Shown: piece by piece, positions 1-8,065 of the stretch
Layout: each line of letters begins with the position of its first letter
Position numbering within the stretch: position 1 is the stretch's first letter
From: Actinacidiphila acididurans
GTDB taxonomy: Bacteria; Actinomycetota; Actinomycetes; Streptomycetales; Streptomycetaceae
Assembly: GCF_016918855.1 (NCBI RefSeq)
Contig: NZ_JADKYB010000003.1
Span: forward strand, 124,001-188,000
Direction: 5' to 3'
Length of the DNA stretch: 64,000 bases
Notes under the pieces: generated by a model
Told to the model about the DNA's origin: nothing
Databases searched by the model: none
The model's input: only the letters and a program-made list of their open reading frames with translations
Position numbers and translations under genes: made by a program

Positions 1-985
1 CTTCCGGGCCCACCGGGCCGATCAGCGGGCGCCGGTCGGGGGTGTAGCCGTCGAGCCCGGAGCGGCTGCCGTCGATCAGCGCGCCGGTCAGCGCGGGCAC
101 CCGCGGGGCCAGGTTGCGGCGGGCCGCGTCGACCTCGGCGCCGGTCAGCGGCGTGGGCCAGCCGTCCAGCGGCACCGCCGGATCGGCCGGCACCCCGAAC
201 CACAGGCCGCCGTCCGCCTCGGGGCGGAAGTACGTGCCCAGGGTGTCGTCGATGCACACCGGCAGCGCGTGCCCGGGCTCGCCGGTGCGGCCGCGGGCGA
301 TGCCGATGCGGCGCGGCTCGACCGGCAGGTCCACCCCGGCGGTCGCGGCCGGCTCCCGGGACCAGGCGCCGCCGGCCAGCAACACCAGCGGGGCGCTGAA
401 CGCGCCGAGGTTGCCGGTCACTCCGGTGACCCGGTCGCCGGAGACCGTCACCGAGGTGACCCGCACGCCCTCGGCGAGGACCGCGCCGCGCCGCCGCGCG
501 GAGGCCAGCAGGTCGCTCGCCGCGGCGGCGGGGTCGGCGTAGCCGCCGTCCGGCTCGAAGGAGACCGCGACCGGCCGGTCCAGGCGCAGTCCCGGGTACT
601 CGGCGGCCAGTTCGTCCGCCTCGGTCAGATACGCCCGGCCGCCGGCCTCCTGCACCGCGGCGGTGTTCTTGGCCAGGCTGTCCGCGTAGCTCTCCGCCAC
701 GACCATAGCGAAGCCGGTGCGCCGGTAGCCGCAGTCACCGCCCACCCGCTCCGCCCAGTCCTGGTAGGCGCGCAGGCCCTGGACGGCCAGGCGGGTGTCG
801 GCGTGCGTGGTGTGGTGCTGGCGCAGCAGCCCGCCGGAGCGGGAGGTCGCGCCGGCCCCGGGGAACCGGCCCTGCTCGCAGACCAGCACCCGGCGCAGGC
901 CGCGCAGCATCAGGTGGTGCGCCAGCGACGCGCCCACCACGCCGCCCCCGACGACGATCGCGTCGTACGGCTGCCCGTCGGTCAC
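1..985 (-). CDS. FAD-dependent oxidoreductase, DAO family (partial, 3' end off window)
   Basis: The protein opens with a Rossmann FAD-binding motif (GGGVVG at residues 13-18) followed by a DAO/glycine-oxidase-type N-terminus, so it probably oxidises a C-N bond of an amino acid or secondary amine. The start is a GTG whose bases overlap the stop of the upstream cupin gene (GTGA, 982-985), which implies translational coupling. The gene runs off the left edge, so the C-terminus and catalytic region cannot be judged. In hydrazine-forming pathways (Spb39 type) an enzyme of this family cleaves the N-N-linked amino-acid conjugate to release a hydrazino acid. That role here is inferred from the neighbours. 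A generic amino-acid oxidase or dehydrogenase is the alternative. Confidence 0.85.
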   Translation of the reverse strand, partial: MTDGQPYDAIVVGGGVVGASLAHHLMLRGLRRVLVCEQGRFPGAGATSRSGGLLRQHHTTHADTRLAVQGLRAYQDWAERVGGDCGYRRTGFAMVVAESYADSLAKNTAAVQEAGGRAYLTEADELAAEYPGLRLDRPVAVSFEPDGGYADPAAAASDLLASARRRGAVLAEGVRVTSVTVSGDRVTGVTGNLGAFSAPLVLLAGGAWSREPAATAGVDLPVEPRRIGIARGRTGEPGHALPVCIDDTLGTYFRPEADGGLWFGVPADPAVPLDGWPTPLTGAEVDAARRNLAPRVPALTGALIDGSRSGLDGYTPDRRPLIGPVGPE

Positions 986-1443
986 CGCGTGCCCTCCGCG
1001 GCGGCGGCTTCGGTGGGCTCTGCCTGCTCCGGCTGCTCCGGCTGCTCCGGCTGCTCCGGCGCGACGCCGAGCCGCTCGGCCCACTGGGCGCGCTCCTTGG
1101 CCACGGCCTCCGCGCCGCCCCACCAGATGCTCACGAACACCAGCCGCTCGGTGCCGGTGTTGGTCAGGTCGTGCTCGACGAAGGGCGTCATGTACAGCGT
1201 GTCGCCGTAGCCGACCTCGCGCACCTCGTCGCCCAGGCGCCAGCGGCCCTGGCCCGTCACGATGAAGAAGATCTCCTTCTCGTCGTGGGCGTGCGGGGTG
1301 ATCGTCTCGCCGGGATCGACCGCTACCCATGCGCCGCCCCAGAACGGCTCCTCCACGCCCGGGAACGGGAAGATCCGGCGTGCGTGGGTGTTGTAGGCGG
1401 GCTCGTGCACCAGCTCGTCGTGCTTCCAGGAGAAGGCGTGCAT
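982..1443 (-). CDS. Small single-domain cupin, candidate hydrazine synthetase
   Basis: This 153-aa protein is one cupin barrel. The first metal motif gives H51, H53 and E57 (PHAHDEKE), and the second gives H91 (PFVEHD), the usual three-His/one-Glu site. No methionyl-tRNA-synthetase-like domain is fused, unlike Spb40 or PyrN. The tail after residue 128 is low-complexity (PEQPEQPEQ), encoded by a 9-bp tandem repeat at 1024-1059. The start chosen is ATG 1443, because the longer frame to 1632 reads antisense into the upstream hydroxylase. It lies 73 bp after an N-hydroxylase gene and overlaps the DAO-type oxidase by 4 bp. Zinc cupins in this context are known to join an N-hydroxylated diamine to an amino acid. 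A cupin isomerase or storage-type role cannot be excluded. Confidence 0.8.
   Translation of the reverse strand: MHAFSWKHDELVHEPAYNTHARRIFPFPGVEEPFWGGAWVAVDPGETITPHAHDEKEIFFIVTGQGRWRLGDEVREVGYGDTLYMTPFVEHDLTNTGTERLVFVSIWWGGAEAVAKERAQWAERLGVAPEQPEQPEQPEQAEPTEAAAAEGTR
1024..1059. repeat. 9-bp tandem repeat (4 copies) in cupin C-terminus
   Basis: Four perfect head-to-tail copies of CTGCTCCGG encode the Pro-Glu-Gln tail of the cupin. The repeat keeps the reading frame, so copy-number change would only lengthen or shorten a probably disordered tail. Confidence 0.9.
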
Positions 1444-1516
1444 GCGGAAGGCTCCTTCGTCGCGGCGGGTCGGCCGGGGGTGGCCGGGGGGCCGGTAATG
1501 GCCGGGTTCGGCCGGT

Positions 1517-2971
1517 TCAGCGGGGCAGGGGCGCCACGGGCTCGGGCTCGGGCGCCGGGCGGACCGGCCGTGCGCGGCCGGGCGTGTCCTCGGTACGGTG
1601 CGCCGCCAGGTCGGTGAGGATCTGCTCGGCACGCACGGCGATGGTGCTGAAGGAGGTCGCGCTGTTGATGCCGTGCCGCCACTCGGTGATGCCGTTGAGG
1701 TAGACGCCGACCGTGCACTCCGGTCCGGTCTCCAGCCGGAAGGCCCGGGTGACCAGCGGGTCGCCGTACTCGTCGAACCGGACGTGCCGGCGCAGCGGCT
1801 CCAGCAGCGCGGGGAAGCGCGGCTCGCGGAAACCGGTGCACAGCACCACGACGTCCGCCTCCAGCTCCTCGACCGCGCCGCTGTGCACCTGACGGGTCGT
1901 CAGCTTGTAGGCCCCGGAGGGGGTGGGCTCACAGGCCTCGACCGACACCCGGCGGCGGAAGTCCAGCCGGCCGGGACCGAAGTGCCGGTCCTCGTAGGCG
2001 AGCTGGTACAGCCCGGTGCTCACGTCCGGGTCCACGCCCGCGTAGTTGGTGGAGTGCACCTCGGCGAACACCGACTCGCGCTGGCCGCGGTCCAGGGCGT
2101 AGAAGTAGTCGACCTCGCCCGGGAAGTACGCCTCGTTGCTGAAGTGGCCCAGGTTGTACAGCCGGAAGCCGGAGTTGCGGGCCAGTGAGGTGATCCGGGC
2201 CTGCGGGTAGGCGGACGCCAGGTGCAGCAGCGCCTCGCCGGCGTTCTGGCCCGCGCCGACCACCGCGATCCGCAGGTTCGCCTCCCGGGGCAGCGACCGC
2301 AGGTGCGCCAGGTACCCCGAGGAGTGGAACACCCGCTCGCCGAGCACGTCGGCGAACAGCTCCGGCACGTACGGCTGGTGACCGGTGGAGACCAGCACGT
2401 TGCGGGCCAGGTGGGTGGCCGTGGCGCCGGTCGCGGTGTCCCGGGCGACCACGCGGGCGGTACGCACCACCCCGTCGTCGTCGGTCACCGGCGCCACCTC
2501 CAGCACCTCCTGCCGGTAGCGCACCGGCTGGTCGAGCGAGGTCGCGACCCACTCCACGTACGCCGACCACTCCTGCCGGCTGACGTAGCCGCCCAGCAGC
2601 GTGAAGGGGTAGAGCCGGCCCACTTCCTTCAGGTAGTTGGGGAAGGTGAAGCGGCTGCGCGGGTTGCGCGGCCCGGCCAGGTCGCGCAGGAAGTGGTGCT
2701 GGATGTCGGTGCCGGGCAGCAGCATGTCCGGCTGCCAGGCGGAGGACTTCGCGCGCTCCAGGAACAGCGCGGTCGGCTGCGGGCCGACCGCCGCGCCGTG
2801 CCGGGCGCAGGCGGCCTCCTCCGCGGCGTCGTCCAGCGCCGTGGCCACCGCCAGGGCGGCCGGGCCGTAGCCGACTCCGACCAGGTCGACCGGATCGGCC
2901 GTACCGAGCCGGGCTGTCGGACCGTCCGGATCGGACCCGTCGGGACGGCCGGAGCGGATGTCAGCGCTCAT
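1517..2971 (-). CDS. Flavin-dependent amino acid N-hydroxylase 1 (lysine/ornithine N-monooxygenase family)
   Basis: This 484-aa protein belongs to the SidA/IucD/PvdA class of FAD- and NADPH-dependent N-hydroxylases that oxidise the terminal amine of ornithine, lysine or related diamines. It has an FAD motif at residues 31-37 (VGVGYGP), the family PxxDIQHHFLRDL-type stretch near residues 85-98, an NADPH Rossmann motif at 235-245 (IAVVGAGQNAG), and a late CTGF motif in place of the common ATGY. A 25-residue acidic/Gly N-terminal extension precedes the core. It lies 87 bp downstream of the aminotransferase gene and 73 bp upstream of the cupin gene in the same direction. The substrate cannot be read from sequence. 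Lysine, ornithine and 2,4-diaminobutyrate are all possible, and no siderophore assembly gene is present nearby. Confidence 0.9.
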   Translation of the reverse strand: MSADIRSGRPDGSDPDGPTARLGTADPVDLVGVGYGPAALAVATALDDAAEEAACARHGAAVGPQPTALFLERAKSSAWQPDMLLPGTDIQHHFLRDLAGPRNPRSRFTFPNYLKEVGRLYPFTLLGGYVSRQEWSAYVEWVATSLDQPVRYRQEVLEVAPVTDDDGVVRTARVVARDTATGATATHLARNVLVSTGHQPYVPELFADVLGERVFHSSGYLAHLRSLPREANLRIAVVGAGQNAGEALLHLASAYPQARITSLARNSGFRLYNLGHFSNEAYFPGEVDYFYALDRGQRESVFAEVHSTNYAGVDPDVSTGLYQLAYEDRHFGPGRLDFRRRVSVEACEPTPSGAYKLTTRQVHSGAVEELEADVVVLCTGFREPRFPALLEPLRRHVRFDEYGDPLVTRAFRLETGPECTVGVYLNGITEWRHGINSATSFSTIAVRAEQILTDLAAHRTEDTPGRARPVRPAPEPEPVAPLPR

Positions 2972-3058
2972 GGGTTCCTCCTGCGGTGCGCGGATGTACG
3001 GTCGGGCCGGTACCGGGCGCGGCGCGCCCCCGCCGGCCCCGGCGGGCGGGAGCCGGAC

Positions 3059-4423
3059 TCACCCGGCCGCCTCGGTGAAGGCCCGGTCGAGGATGTCCAC
3101 GACGAACCCGATCTGCTCCTCGGTCACGTTCAGCGGCGGCAGCAGCCGTACGACGGTGTCGTCGCGCCCGCCCACCTCGCAGATCAGGCCGCGCTGCAGG
3201 GCCTCGCGCTGCACCGCCCGGGCCATCGCCGTGACGGTCTGCGAGGTCGCGTCCGGTCCGGCGTCCGGGTCGGCCAGCTCGATGCCCCACATCAGCCCGA
3301 GTCCGCGCACGTCGTTGATCCAGCGGTGCCGCCCGGCCAGGGCCGGCAGCAGCTCCGCCAGCTGGGCCCCGCGCTCGCGCACGTTCTCCAGCACCCGCTC
3401 CTCGCGGATCACGTCGAGGGCGGCCACACCGGCGGCGAAGGCGAGCTGGTTGCCGCGGAAGGTGCCGATGTGCGCGCCCGGCTCCCACACGTCCAGCGCC
3501 TGGTCGTACATCAGCACCGACACCGGCAGGCCGATGCCGCTGAGCGCCTTGGAGGCGACCACCACGTCCGGCTCGATGCCGTACTGCTCGAAGGCGAACC
3601 AGGTGCCGGTGCGGCCGCAGCCGGTCTGCACCTCGTCCACGATCAGCGGGATGTCCAGCTTCCGGGTGATCTCCCGCACCTGGCGGGCGAACTGCGCGGT
3701 GGCCGGCACGACGCCGCCCTCGCCCTGCACCATCTCCATGATCACCGCGGCGGGCCGGGTGACGCCGCCGTTCGGGTCGGTCAGCACCCGCTCCAGGTAG
3801 GTCGCGCAGTTGGTCTCGCAGGTCTCCGGCCGCAGCCCCAGCGGGCAGCGCGCGCAGGAGGAGAAGGGGAAGAAGTGCACGCCCGGCAGCGCGCCGCCGA
3901 CCTTGCCCTTCGTCTCGGTGTTCCCGGTCAGCGCCATCGCCGCGGCGGTGCTGCCGTGGAAGGCACCCTGGAAGGAGACGACCTCGCTGCGGCCGGTCGC
4001 GATCTTGCACAGCTTGATGGCCGCCTCGACGCCGTTGGCGCCGGTGGGACCGCAGAAGTGCATCCGCATCCGGTCGCGCAGGCCCGGCGGCAGCATCGCC
4101 AGGTGGCGTTCGGTGAACTCCGCCTTCGCCGGTGTGGGCAGGTCCAGGCCGTGCACGAAGGTGTCGAGCTGGCGGCGCACCGCCTCGGCCACCACCGGGT
4201 GGTTGTGGCCGAGCGAGAGCACGCCGGCTCCGGTCAGGGCGTCGAGGAAGACGTTGCCGTCCGCGTCCTCGATCCAGGGACCCTGGGCGCGCTCCACCGC
4301 GATGGGCAGCCAGCGCGGATAGCTGCGCGCGTTCGACTCCGAACTCGCCTGCCGCGCCAGGTACTTCTGGCTGAGCGGCCCCGGTACGGCGGTGCGCACC
4401 ACGGGAGCACTGTGCGTGTTCAT
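3059..4423 (-). CDS. Class III PLP aminotransferase, diaminobutyrate--2-oxoglutarate type
   Basis: This 454-aa fold-type I, class III aminotransferase has the internal-aldimine lysine at about residue 292 (VVASKALSG), the cofactor aspartate in IVDEVQTG, and the Cys-rich segment around residues 187-205 typical of the EctB/Dat diaminobutyrate group. That group interconverts aspartate semialdehyde plus glutamate with L-2,4-diaminobutyrate plus 2-oxoglutarate. The length matches the family. It lies between two N-hydroxylase genes with leaders of 85 and 87 bp, so it may make or recycle a diamine building block for them. No ectoine genes (ectA, ectC, ectD) accompany it, which argues for a dedicated role in this cluster. 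Another omega-amino acid transaminase is the main alternative. Confidence 0.87.
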   Translation of the reverse strand: MNTHSAPVVRTAVPGPLSQKYLARQASSESNARSYPRWLPIAVERAQGPWIEDADGNVFLDALTGAGVLSLGHNHPVVAEAVRRQLDTFVHGLDLPTPAKAEFTERHLAMLPPGLRDRMRMHFCGPTGANGVEAAIKLCKIATGRSEVVSFQGAFHGSTAAAMALTGNTETKGKVGGALPGVHFFPFSSCARCPLGLRPETCETNCATYLERVLTDPNGGVTRPAAVIMEMVQGEGGVVPATAQFARQVREITRKLDIPLIVDEVQTGCGRTGTWFAFEQYGIEPDVVVASKALSGIGLPVSVLMYDQALDVWEPGAHIGTFRGNQLAFAAGVAALDVIREERVLENVRERGAQLAELLPALAGRHRWINDVRGLGLMWGIELADPDAGPDATSQTVTAMARAVQREALQRGLICEVGGRDDTVVRLLPPLNVTEEQIGFVVDILDRAFTEAAG

Positions 4424-4508
4424 CCTGTCCGATCCATGGAAGGAGGGATCCGGCGCGCGCCGGGATCCGGGTCGAGTGGGAAGTGGGGGGAGGGGTGGCG
4501 GCCGGCCG

Positions 4509-5855
4509 TCAGACGGCGACGGACGCCGTGGCGCGGGCGGCCAGCCGGTCGCGCAGACCGGTACGGATCACGTCGGCGCGCAGCGAGAGCAGGCTGAACG
4601 AGCCGGCGTCGCCGATGCCGTGGCTGGACTCGCACAGGCCGTTCAGGAACAGCGGCGGCATGCCGCCGGGGACGTCGGACTCCAGGCTGTAGTCGACGTT
4701 CACCGCCAGATGCCCGTCCTCGTCGAAGCGCAGCCGGCCGGCCACGCCCGCCAGCAGCGGCGGGTAGGCCTCCTGGTGCGGCAGCGGCCCCAGGTCCCGG
4801 AAGCCGGTGGCGATCACGACCAGGTCGAACGCCTCCTCGGTCAGCTCGCCGGTGTGCGTCTCACGGATCCGCAGCGTGACCTCGCGCCCGTCGTCCTCGG
4901 CGGCGATCACCTGCCGGTTGCCCTGCACGAACACCTTCTGGTCGCCGTCCAGCCGCTGCTCGTAGATCCGCAGGTACAGCTCCTTGAGCACGTCGTCGTC
5001 GGCCGAGGAGTAGTTGGTGGCGCGCATGTACGCGTCCAGTTCGCGCTTGCTGGCCCGGCTTGCCCGGTAGTAGTAGTCGGTGAAGCCGGGGAAGTAGCCC
5101 TCCTCGCTGAACGGGCTGGTGTCCTTCAGCCGCAGCGAGAAGGAGCGGACCAGGTCCACCACTCGGGCCTGCGGGAAGCGCCGGGACAGGTCCAGGGTGA
5201 GTTCGACAGCGCTCTGGCTGCCGCCGATCACCGCGATCCGGGCCGGCGCCTGCTCCAGCTCCCGCAGCCGGTACAGATACTGCGTCAGGTGGAACACCCG
5301 CGGCGAGGACATGGTGTCGAACGGCGCCGGGACGTAAGGGGTGCGGCCCGGGCCCACCACCAGGGACCGCCCGGTGCGGCGCGCCCCCTGCTCGGTGGTG
5401 ACCGCGAACACCGGCTCGCCGCGGTGCTCGGCGACCTCGACGTCGGCGACCCGCTGCCCGTACTCCACCAGGTGGTCGAAGTGCCGGGTGACCCAGGACA
5501 CGTACTGCGCGTACTCCTTGCGCAGCGGGAACTCGGCCGCCACGTTCAGGTGCTCCAGCAGCCGGTCCTCCTCGTACAGGTAGTTGAGGAAGCTGTAGCG
5601 GCTGCGCGGGTTGCGCAGGGTGACCAGGTCCCGGGAGGGGTGGTTCTGGATGTTGGAGCCCTCCAGCATCATCCCGCCCTGCCACACCGGGTCCTGGCGG
5701 CCTTCGAGGAAGTGGGCGCGCAGTCCCGGGTCGGCCTCCTCCAGGGCGATGGCGAGGGCGAGATTGGCCGGGCCGAAGCCGATGCCGAGCACGTCGTACG
5801 GCTCGTCCTCGTCCGGGGTGGTCTGCTGATGCGGAACGGGCATGGCTCGAGTCAC
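4509..5855 (-). CDS. Flavin-dependent amino acid N-hydroxylase 2
   Basis: This 448-aa protein is of the same N-monooxygenase family as the enzyme at 1517-2971 but clearly divergent from it. The FAD motif is at residues 24-29 (GIGFGP), the NADPH motif at 207-218 ([12 protein letters not shown]), and the late motif reads ATGF. The GTG start at 5855 overlaps the stop of the solute-binding-like gene (GTGA) and has a GGAAGGAAA Shine-Dalgarno stretch just upstream. An internal ATG at 5843 is possible but worse placed. Two such hydroxylases in one operon suggest successive N-oxidations, for example of an amine and later of a hydrazine or imine nitrogen, or of two different diamines. Substrate assignment is inference only. 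Confidence 0.9.
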   Translation of the reverse strand: MTRAMPVPHQQTTPDEDEPYDVLGIGFGPANLALAIALEEADPGLRAHFLEGRQDPVWQGGMMLEGSNIQNHPSRDLVTLRNPRSRYSFLNYLYEEDRLLEHLNVAAEFPLRKEYAQYVSWVTRHFDHLVEYGQRVADVEVAEHRGEPVFAVTTEQGARRTGRSLVVGPGRTPYVPAPFDTMSSPRVFHLTQYLYRLRELEQAPARIAVIGGSQSAVELTLDLSRRFPQARVVDLVRSFSLRLKDTSPFSEEGYFPGFTDYYYRASRASKRELDAYMRATNYSSADDDVLKELYLRIYEQRLDGDQKVFVQGNRQVIAAEDDGREVTLRIRETHTGELTEEAFDLVVIATGFRDLGPLPHQEAYPPLLAGVAGRLRFDEDGHLAVNVDYSLESDVPGGMPPLFLNGLCESSHGIGDAGSFSLLSLRADVIRTGLRDRLAARATASVAV

Positions 5856-7492
5856 TTTCCTTCCAGCGGGCCGGCTCCGGCCGCCGCGTCTTCATGGGCG
5901 GGCGGCGCGGACACGGGACGTATGTGCGGGAGGGTCGGATTGCCGTAGAAGTCCAGGCGCACCCCGGTGAAGGCTTCGGCGTCGAAGACCCGGTGGTGGG
6001 TGCGGAACCACAGCGGGACGATCGCCAGGTCCTCCGCCACGGCGATCCGCTCCGCCTCGCGGAACCAGCGGTCGCGTTCGGCGGCGTCCCGGCTGCCGCG
6101 GGCCCGCTCCAGCGCGGCGTCGAAGGCCGGATTGACGTACCGGCCCTCGTTGTCGCCGTGCGCGACGCCGTCGGCGTCCGGGCGGGTGCAGGAGGAGTGG
6201 AGCAGCGGGAAGAGCACATTGTCGGGCGTGGGGTAGTCGAACGCCCAGGCCGCCCGGCACAGCCCGCGGGCGTCCGGTCCGGTCCGGTACTCCACGAGCT
6301 GACGCGGCGTCATGGCGTGGGTGCGCACGTCCAGTCCGAGGACCGTGCGCAGTTGCCTTGCCACCGCCTCGATCCACGGCTCGTGGCCGGCGCCGGTGTT
6401 GTACGCCAGGTCCAGCGCCGTGCCCGGCGAAAGACCCGCCTCCGCCGCGCACTTGCGGGCCAGTTCCGGATCGTGCCGGACACAACTGGGCGCCAGGTCC
6501 GGCTGATGTGCGCCGGGCAGCGAGGGCGGGACCAGGGACGCGGCGCGGGTGCGGTAGCCGCCGAAGACCTCCGCGATGATCGCGTCGCGGTCGATCGCCC
6601 AGGACACGGCCTCGCGGGCGGCCCGCCGGTCCATCGGCGGCCCCATGAGGAACGGCAGCAGGTAGTTCACGCCGGCCAGGTCCTGTTCCAGGAACCCGTC
6701 CGGGTGCGACCGGGCGGCCTCGGCCAGGTTCTGCGGGGGGATGCGGGCGAAGTCGAACCGGCCGTCCAGGAAGCCCTGGTACTCCCGTTCCACCGCGTCC
6801 GCCGGGTCGAGCAGGGTGATCTCGACGACGTCGAGGGCCGGCGGCTCGCCGAACCAGTGCTCGTTGCGCACCAGTCGGATGCCCTCGTGGTGCCGCCACG
6901 GCCCGTCCAGCCGGAACGGCCCGTTGCCGACCGGCTCGTCGTTGAAGACGGGGTCGAGCGCGCCGCCGGCCACCCGCGGCACCGGGCTGAAGACCGGCTG
7001 GAGCGTCTTCTTGTCGAACTCGAAGTCCGGTGCCGTCAGCCGCACCACCAGCGTCGCCGGATCCGGGGCCAGCACCCCGGACAGCTCCGGCGTCCGCCCG
7101 GCCACCGCGTCCGCGCAGCCCTCGACGCCCGCCAGGTGGTACGTCGTCTCCGACCCGGCCACCGGATCGCAGGCCCGGCTCCACGCCCGGCGGAAGCTGT
7201 CGGCGTCCACCGGTTCGCCGTTGCTGAACCGGACGTCGGTGCGCAAGGAGAAGGTCCAGGTCAGACCGTCGTCCGTGCAGTCCCAGCGGTGCGCGACGGC
7301 CGGCTCCAGCCGCCCCTCGCCGTCCACGGTCAGCAGACCGACGAACAGCGCCTTGGTGACCAGGATCCCCTCGACCTCCTGCGAGCGGTACGGATCGATC
7401 GCCGTCGGCTCGGTCAGCGCCAGCCGGAAGACCGCCGGACCGCTGTGTCCGGGCGAGCCGCCGCGCTCCTGCGGTGCGAGTGGTGAGGGCAT
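5852..7492 (-). CDS. Peptide/nickel-type solute-binding protein homologue without signal peptide
   Basis: This 546-aa protein has the SBP family 5 (oligopeptide/nickel-binding) architecture throughout, with the typical early [17 protein letters not shown] stretch and the [11 protein letters not shown] segment near the C-terminal third. The ATG at 7492 is preceded by AGGAG nine bases upstream. From this start there is no hydrophobic signal segment and no lipobox, so the product looks cytoplasmic, which is unusual for the family. No permease or ATPase genes of an Opp/Dpp system are adjacent. It is the first gene of the operon and overlaps the next gene by 4 bp. It may have been recruited as a binding or catalytic protein for the pathway intermediate. 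A mis-called start and a normal lipoprotein cannot be fully excluded. Confidence 0.8.
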   Translation of the reverse strand: MPSPLAPQERGGSPGHSGPAVFRLALTEPTAIDPYRSQEVEGILVTKALFVGLLTVDGEGRLEPAVAHRWDCTDDGLTWTFSLRTDVRFSNGEPVDADSFRRAWSRACDPVAGSETTYHLAGVEGCADAVAGRTPELSGVLAPDPATLVVRLTAPDFEFDKKTLQPVFSPVPRVAGGALDPVFNDEPVGNGPFRLDGPWRHHEGIRLVRNEHWFGEPPALDVVEITLLDPADAVEREYQGFLDGRFDFARIPPQNLAEAARSHPDGFLEQDLAGVNYLLPFLMGPPMDRRAAREAVSWAIDRDAIIAEVFGGYRTRAASLVPPSLPGAHQPDLAPSCVRHDPELARKCAAEAGLSPGTALDLAYNTGAGHEPWIEAVARQLRTVLGLDVRTHAMTPRQLVEYRTGPDARGLCRAAWAFDYPTPDNVLFPLLHSSCTRPDADGVAHGDNEGRYVNPAFDAALERARGSRDAAERDRWFREAERIAVAEDLAIVPLWFRTHHRVFDAEAFTGVRLDFYGNPTLPHIRPVSAPPAHEDAAAGAGPLEGK

Positions 7493-7589
7493 GCCGAAGA
7501 ACTCCTGAGCTGCGGACACGCGGGCACGGCGAACCGGCACCGGGTGTCACCGGCGAGGAAAACTGCGTGGGATGGATTTGTGTCGCCGC

Positions 7590-7605
7590 CCGGCAGAACT
7601 GCCGG
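7590..7605. promoter_or_regulatory. Candidate operator palindrome 1
   Basis: CCGGCAG-AA-CTGCCGG is a perfect 7+7 bp inverted repeat lying about 100 bp upstream of the operon's first start codon. A second copy of its core lies 47 bp away, centre to centre. It is the most obvious regulator target in this interval. Which protein binds it is unknown. Confidence 0.5.
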
Positions 7606-7638
7606 ACCGCACCGGGGTGCGGCCGTCCGGCACGAGGC

Positions 7639-7650
7639 GGCAGAACTGCC
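7639..7650. promoter_or_regulatory. Candidate operator palindrome 2
   Basis: GGCAG-AA-CTGCC repeats the core of the palindrome at 7590-7605 with perfect 5+5 bp arms and the same AA centre. The shared core and placement in the intergenic space support a paired regulator site. Confidence 0.48.
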
Positions 7651-7984
7651 CTTGCCCGGTACAGGACGTCAGTGGCCTGCAGGGCTTACGGCGCTGTCGA
7701 TCCTGCAAGACGAGCAGATGGGGAGTAAAGCGCTTCCGCTGTCCGATGCCAGTCGTGGCAACACCTGGCCACCACACCCGTCCGGGGGGCCGCCGGGCCC
7801 GGGCAGGACGCCGACCAGGCACGCGGCCCGCGCCGGCCGGCCCGCGTGCGGCCGCCCGCCGCGGTCCGACGTGACCGGCGCCACCCGGCGCTCCCGCCCG
7901 GTCGGCGCTCCCGGCCGCCCGTTCGCCGCCCGCCGCGCCGGCCCGTCAAGTGCACCGGACCAGCGCACCCGGACCGGCGCGGCC

Positions 7985-8065
7985 CGATCAGCGCTTCCGG
8001 ATCCCAGCGCTCCCGGATCCCAGCGCACCCGGATCTCGTGCGCCCGGATCCCAGCGCACCCGGAT
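7985..8065. repeat. Degenerate 16-bp tandem repeats at the 3' end of the regulator gene
   Basis: About five near-copies of CCCAGCGCACCCGGAT follow each other (clear units at 8003-8018, 8019-8034, 8035-8049 and 8050-8065). They end exactly at the stop codon of the regulator gene. They may have arisen by slippage. They are too short and spacer-free to be a CRISPR array. Confidence 0.7.

Larger units (their letters stand above)
7493..8064. other. Promoter/leader region of the N-hydroxylase operon
   Basis: This 572-bp stretch has no convincing gene. It separates the LuxR-family regulator from the operon it probably controls. It holds two palindromes of the form GGCAG-AA-CTGCC and a block of 16-bp imperfect repeats next to the regulator stop codon. 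Open frames inside it are short, GC-driven and lack ribosome-binding sites. Confidence 0.6.

Noticed and set aside
2222..4597. 791-aa plus-strand open frame
   Set aside because: It runs antisense through an N-hydroxylase and the aminotransferase gene. It is a GC-bias artefact.
1..7492. Hydroxamate siderophore cluster
   Set aside because: N-hydroxylases and a DABA-type aminotransferase invite this call, but no NIS synthetase, NRPS, acyltransferase or siderophore-specific transporter is visible, and the cupin plus DAO oxidase fit N-N chemistry better. It stays possible if such genes lie left of the window.
7985..8065. CRISPR-like array
   Set aside because: The 16-bp units are contiguous, degenerate and without spacers, and no cas genes are present.
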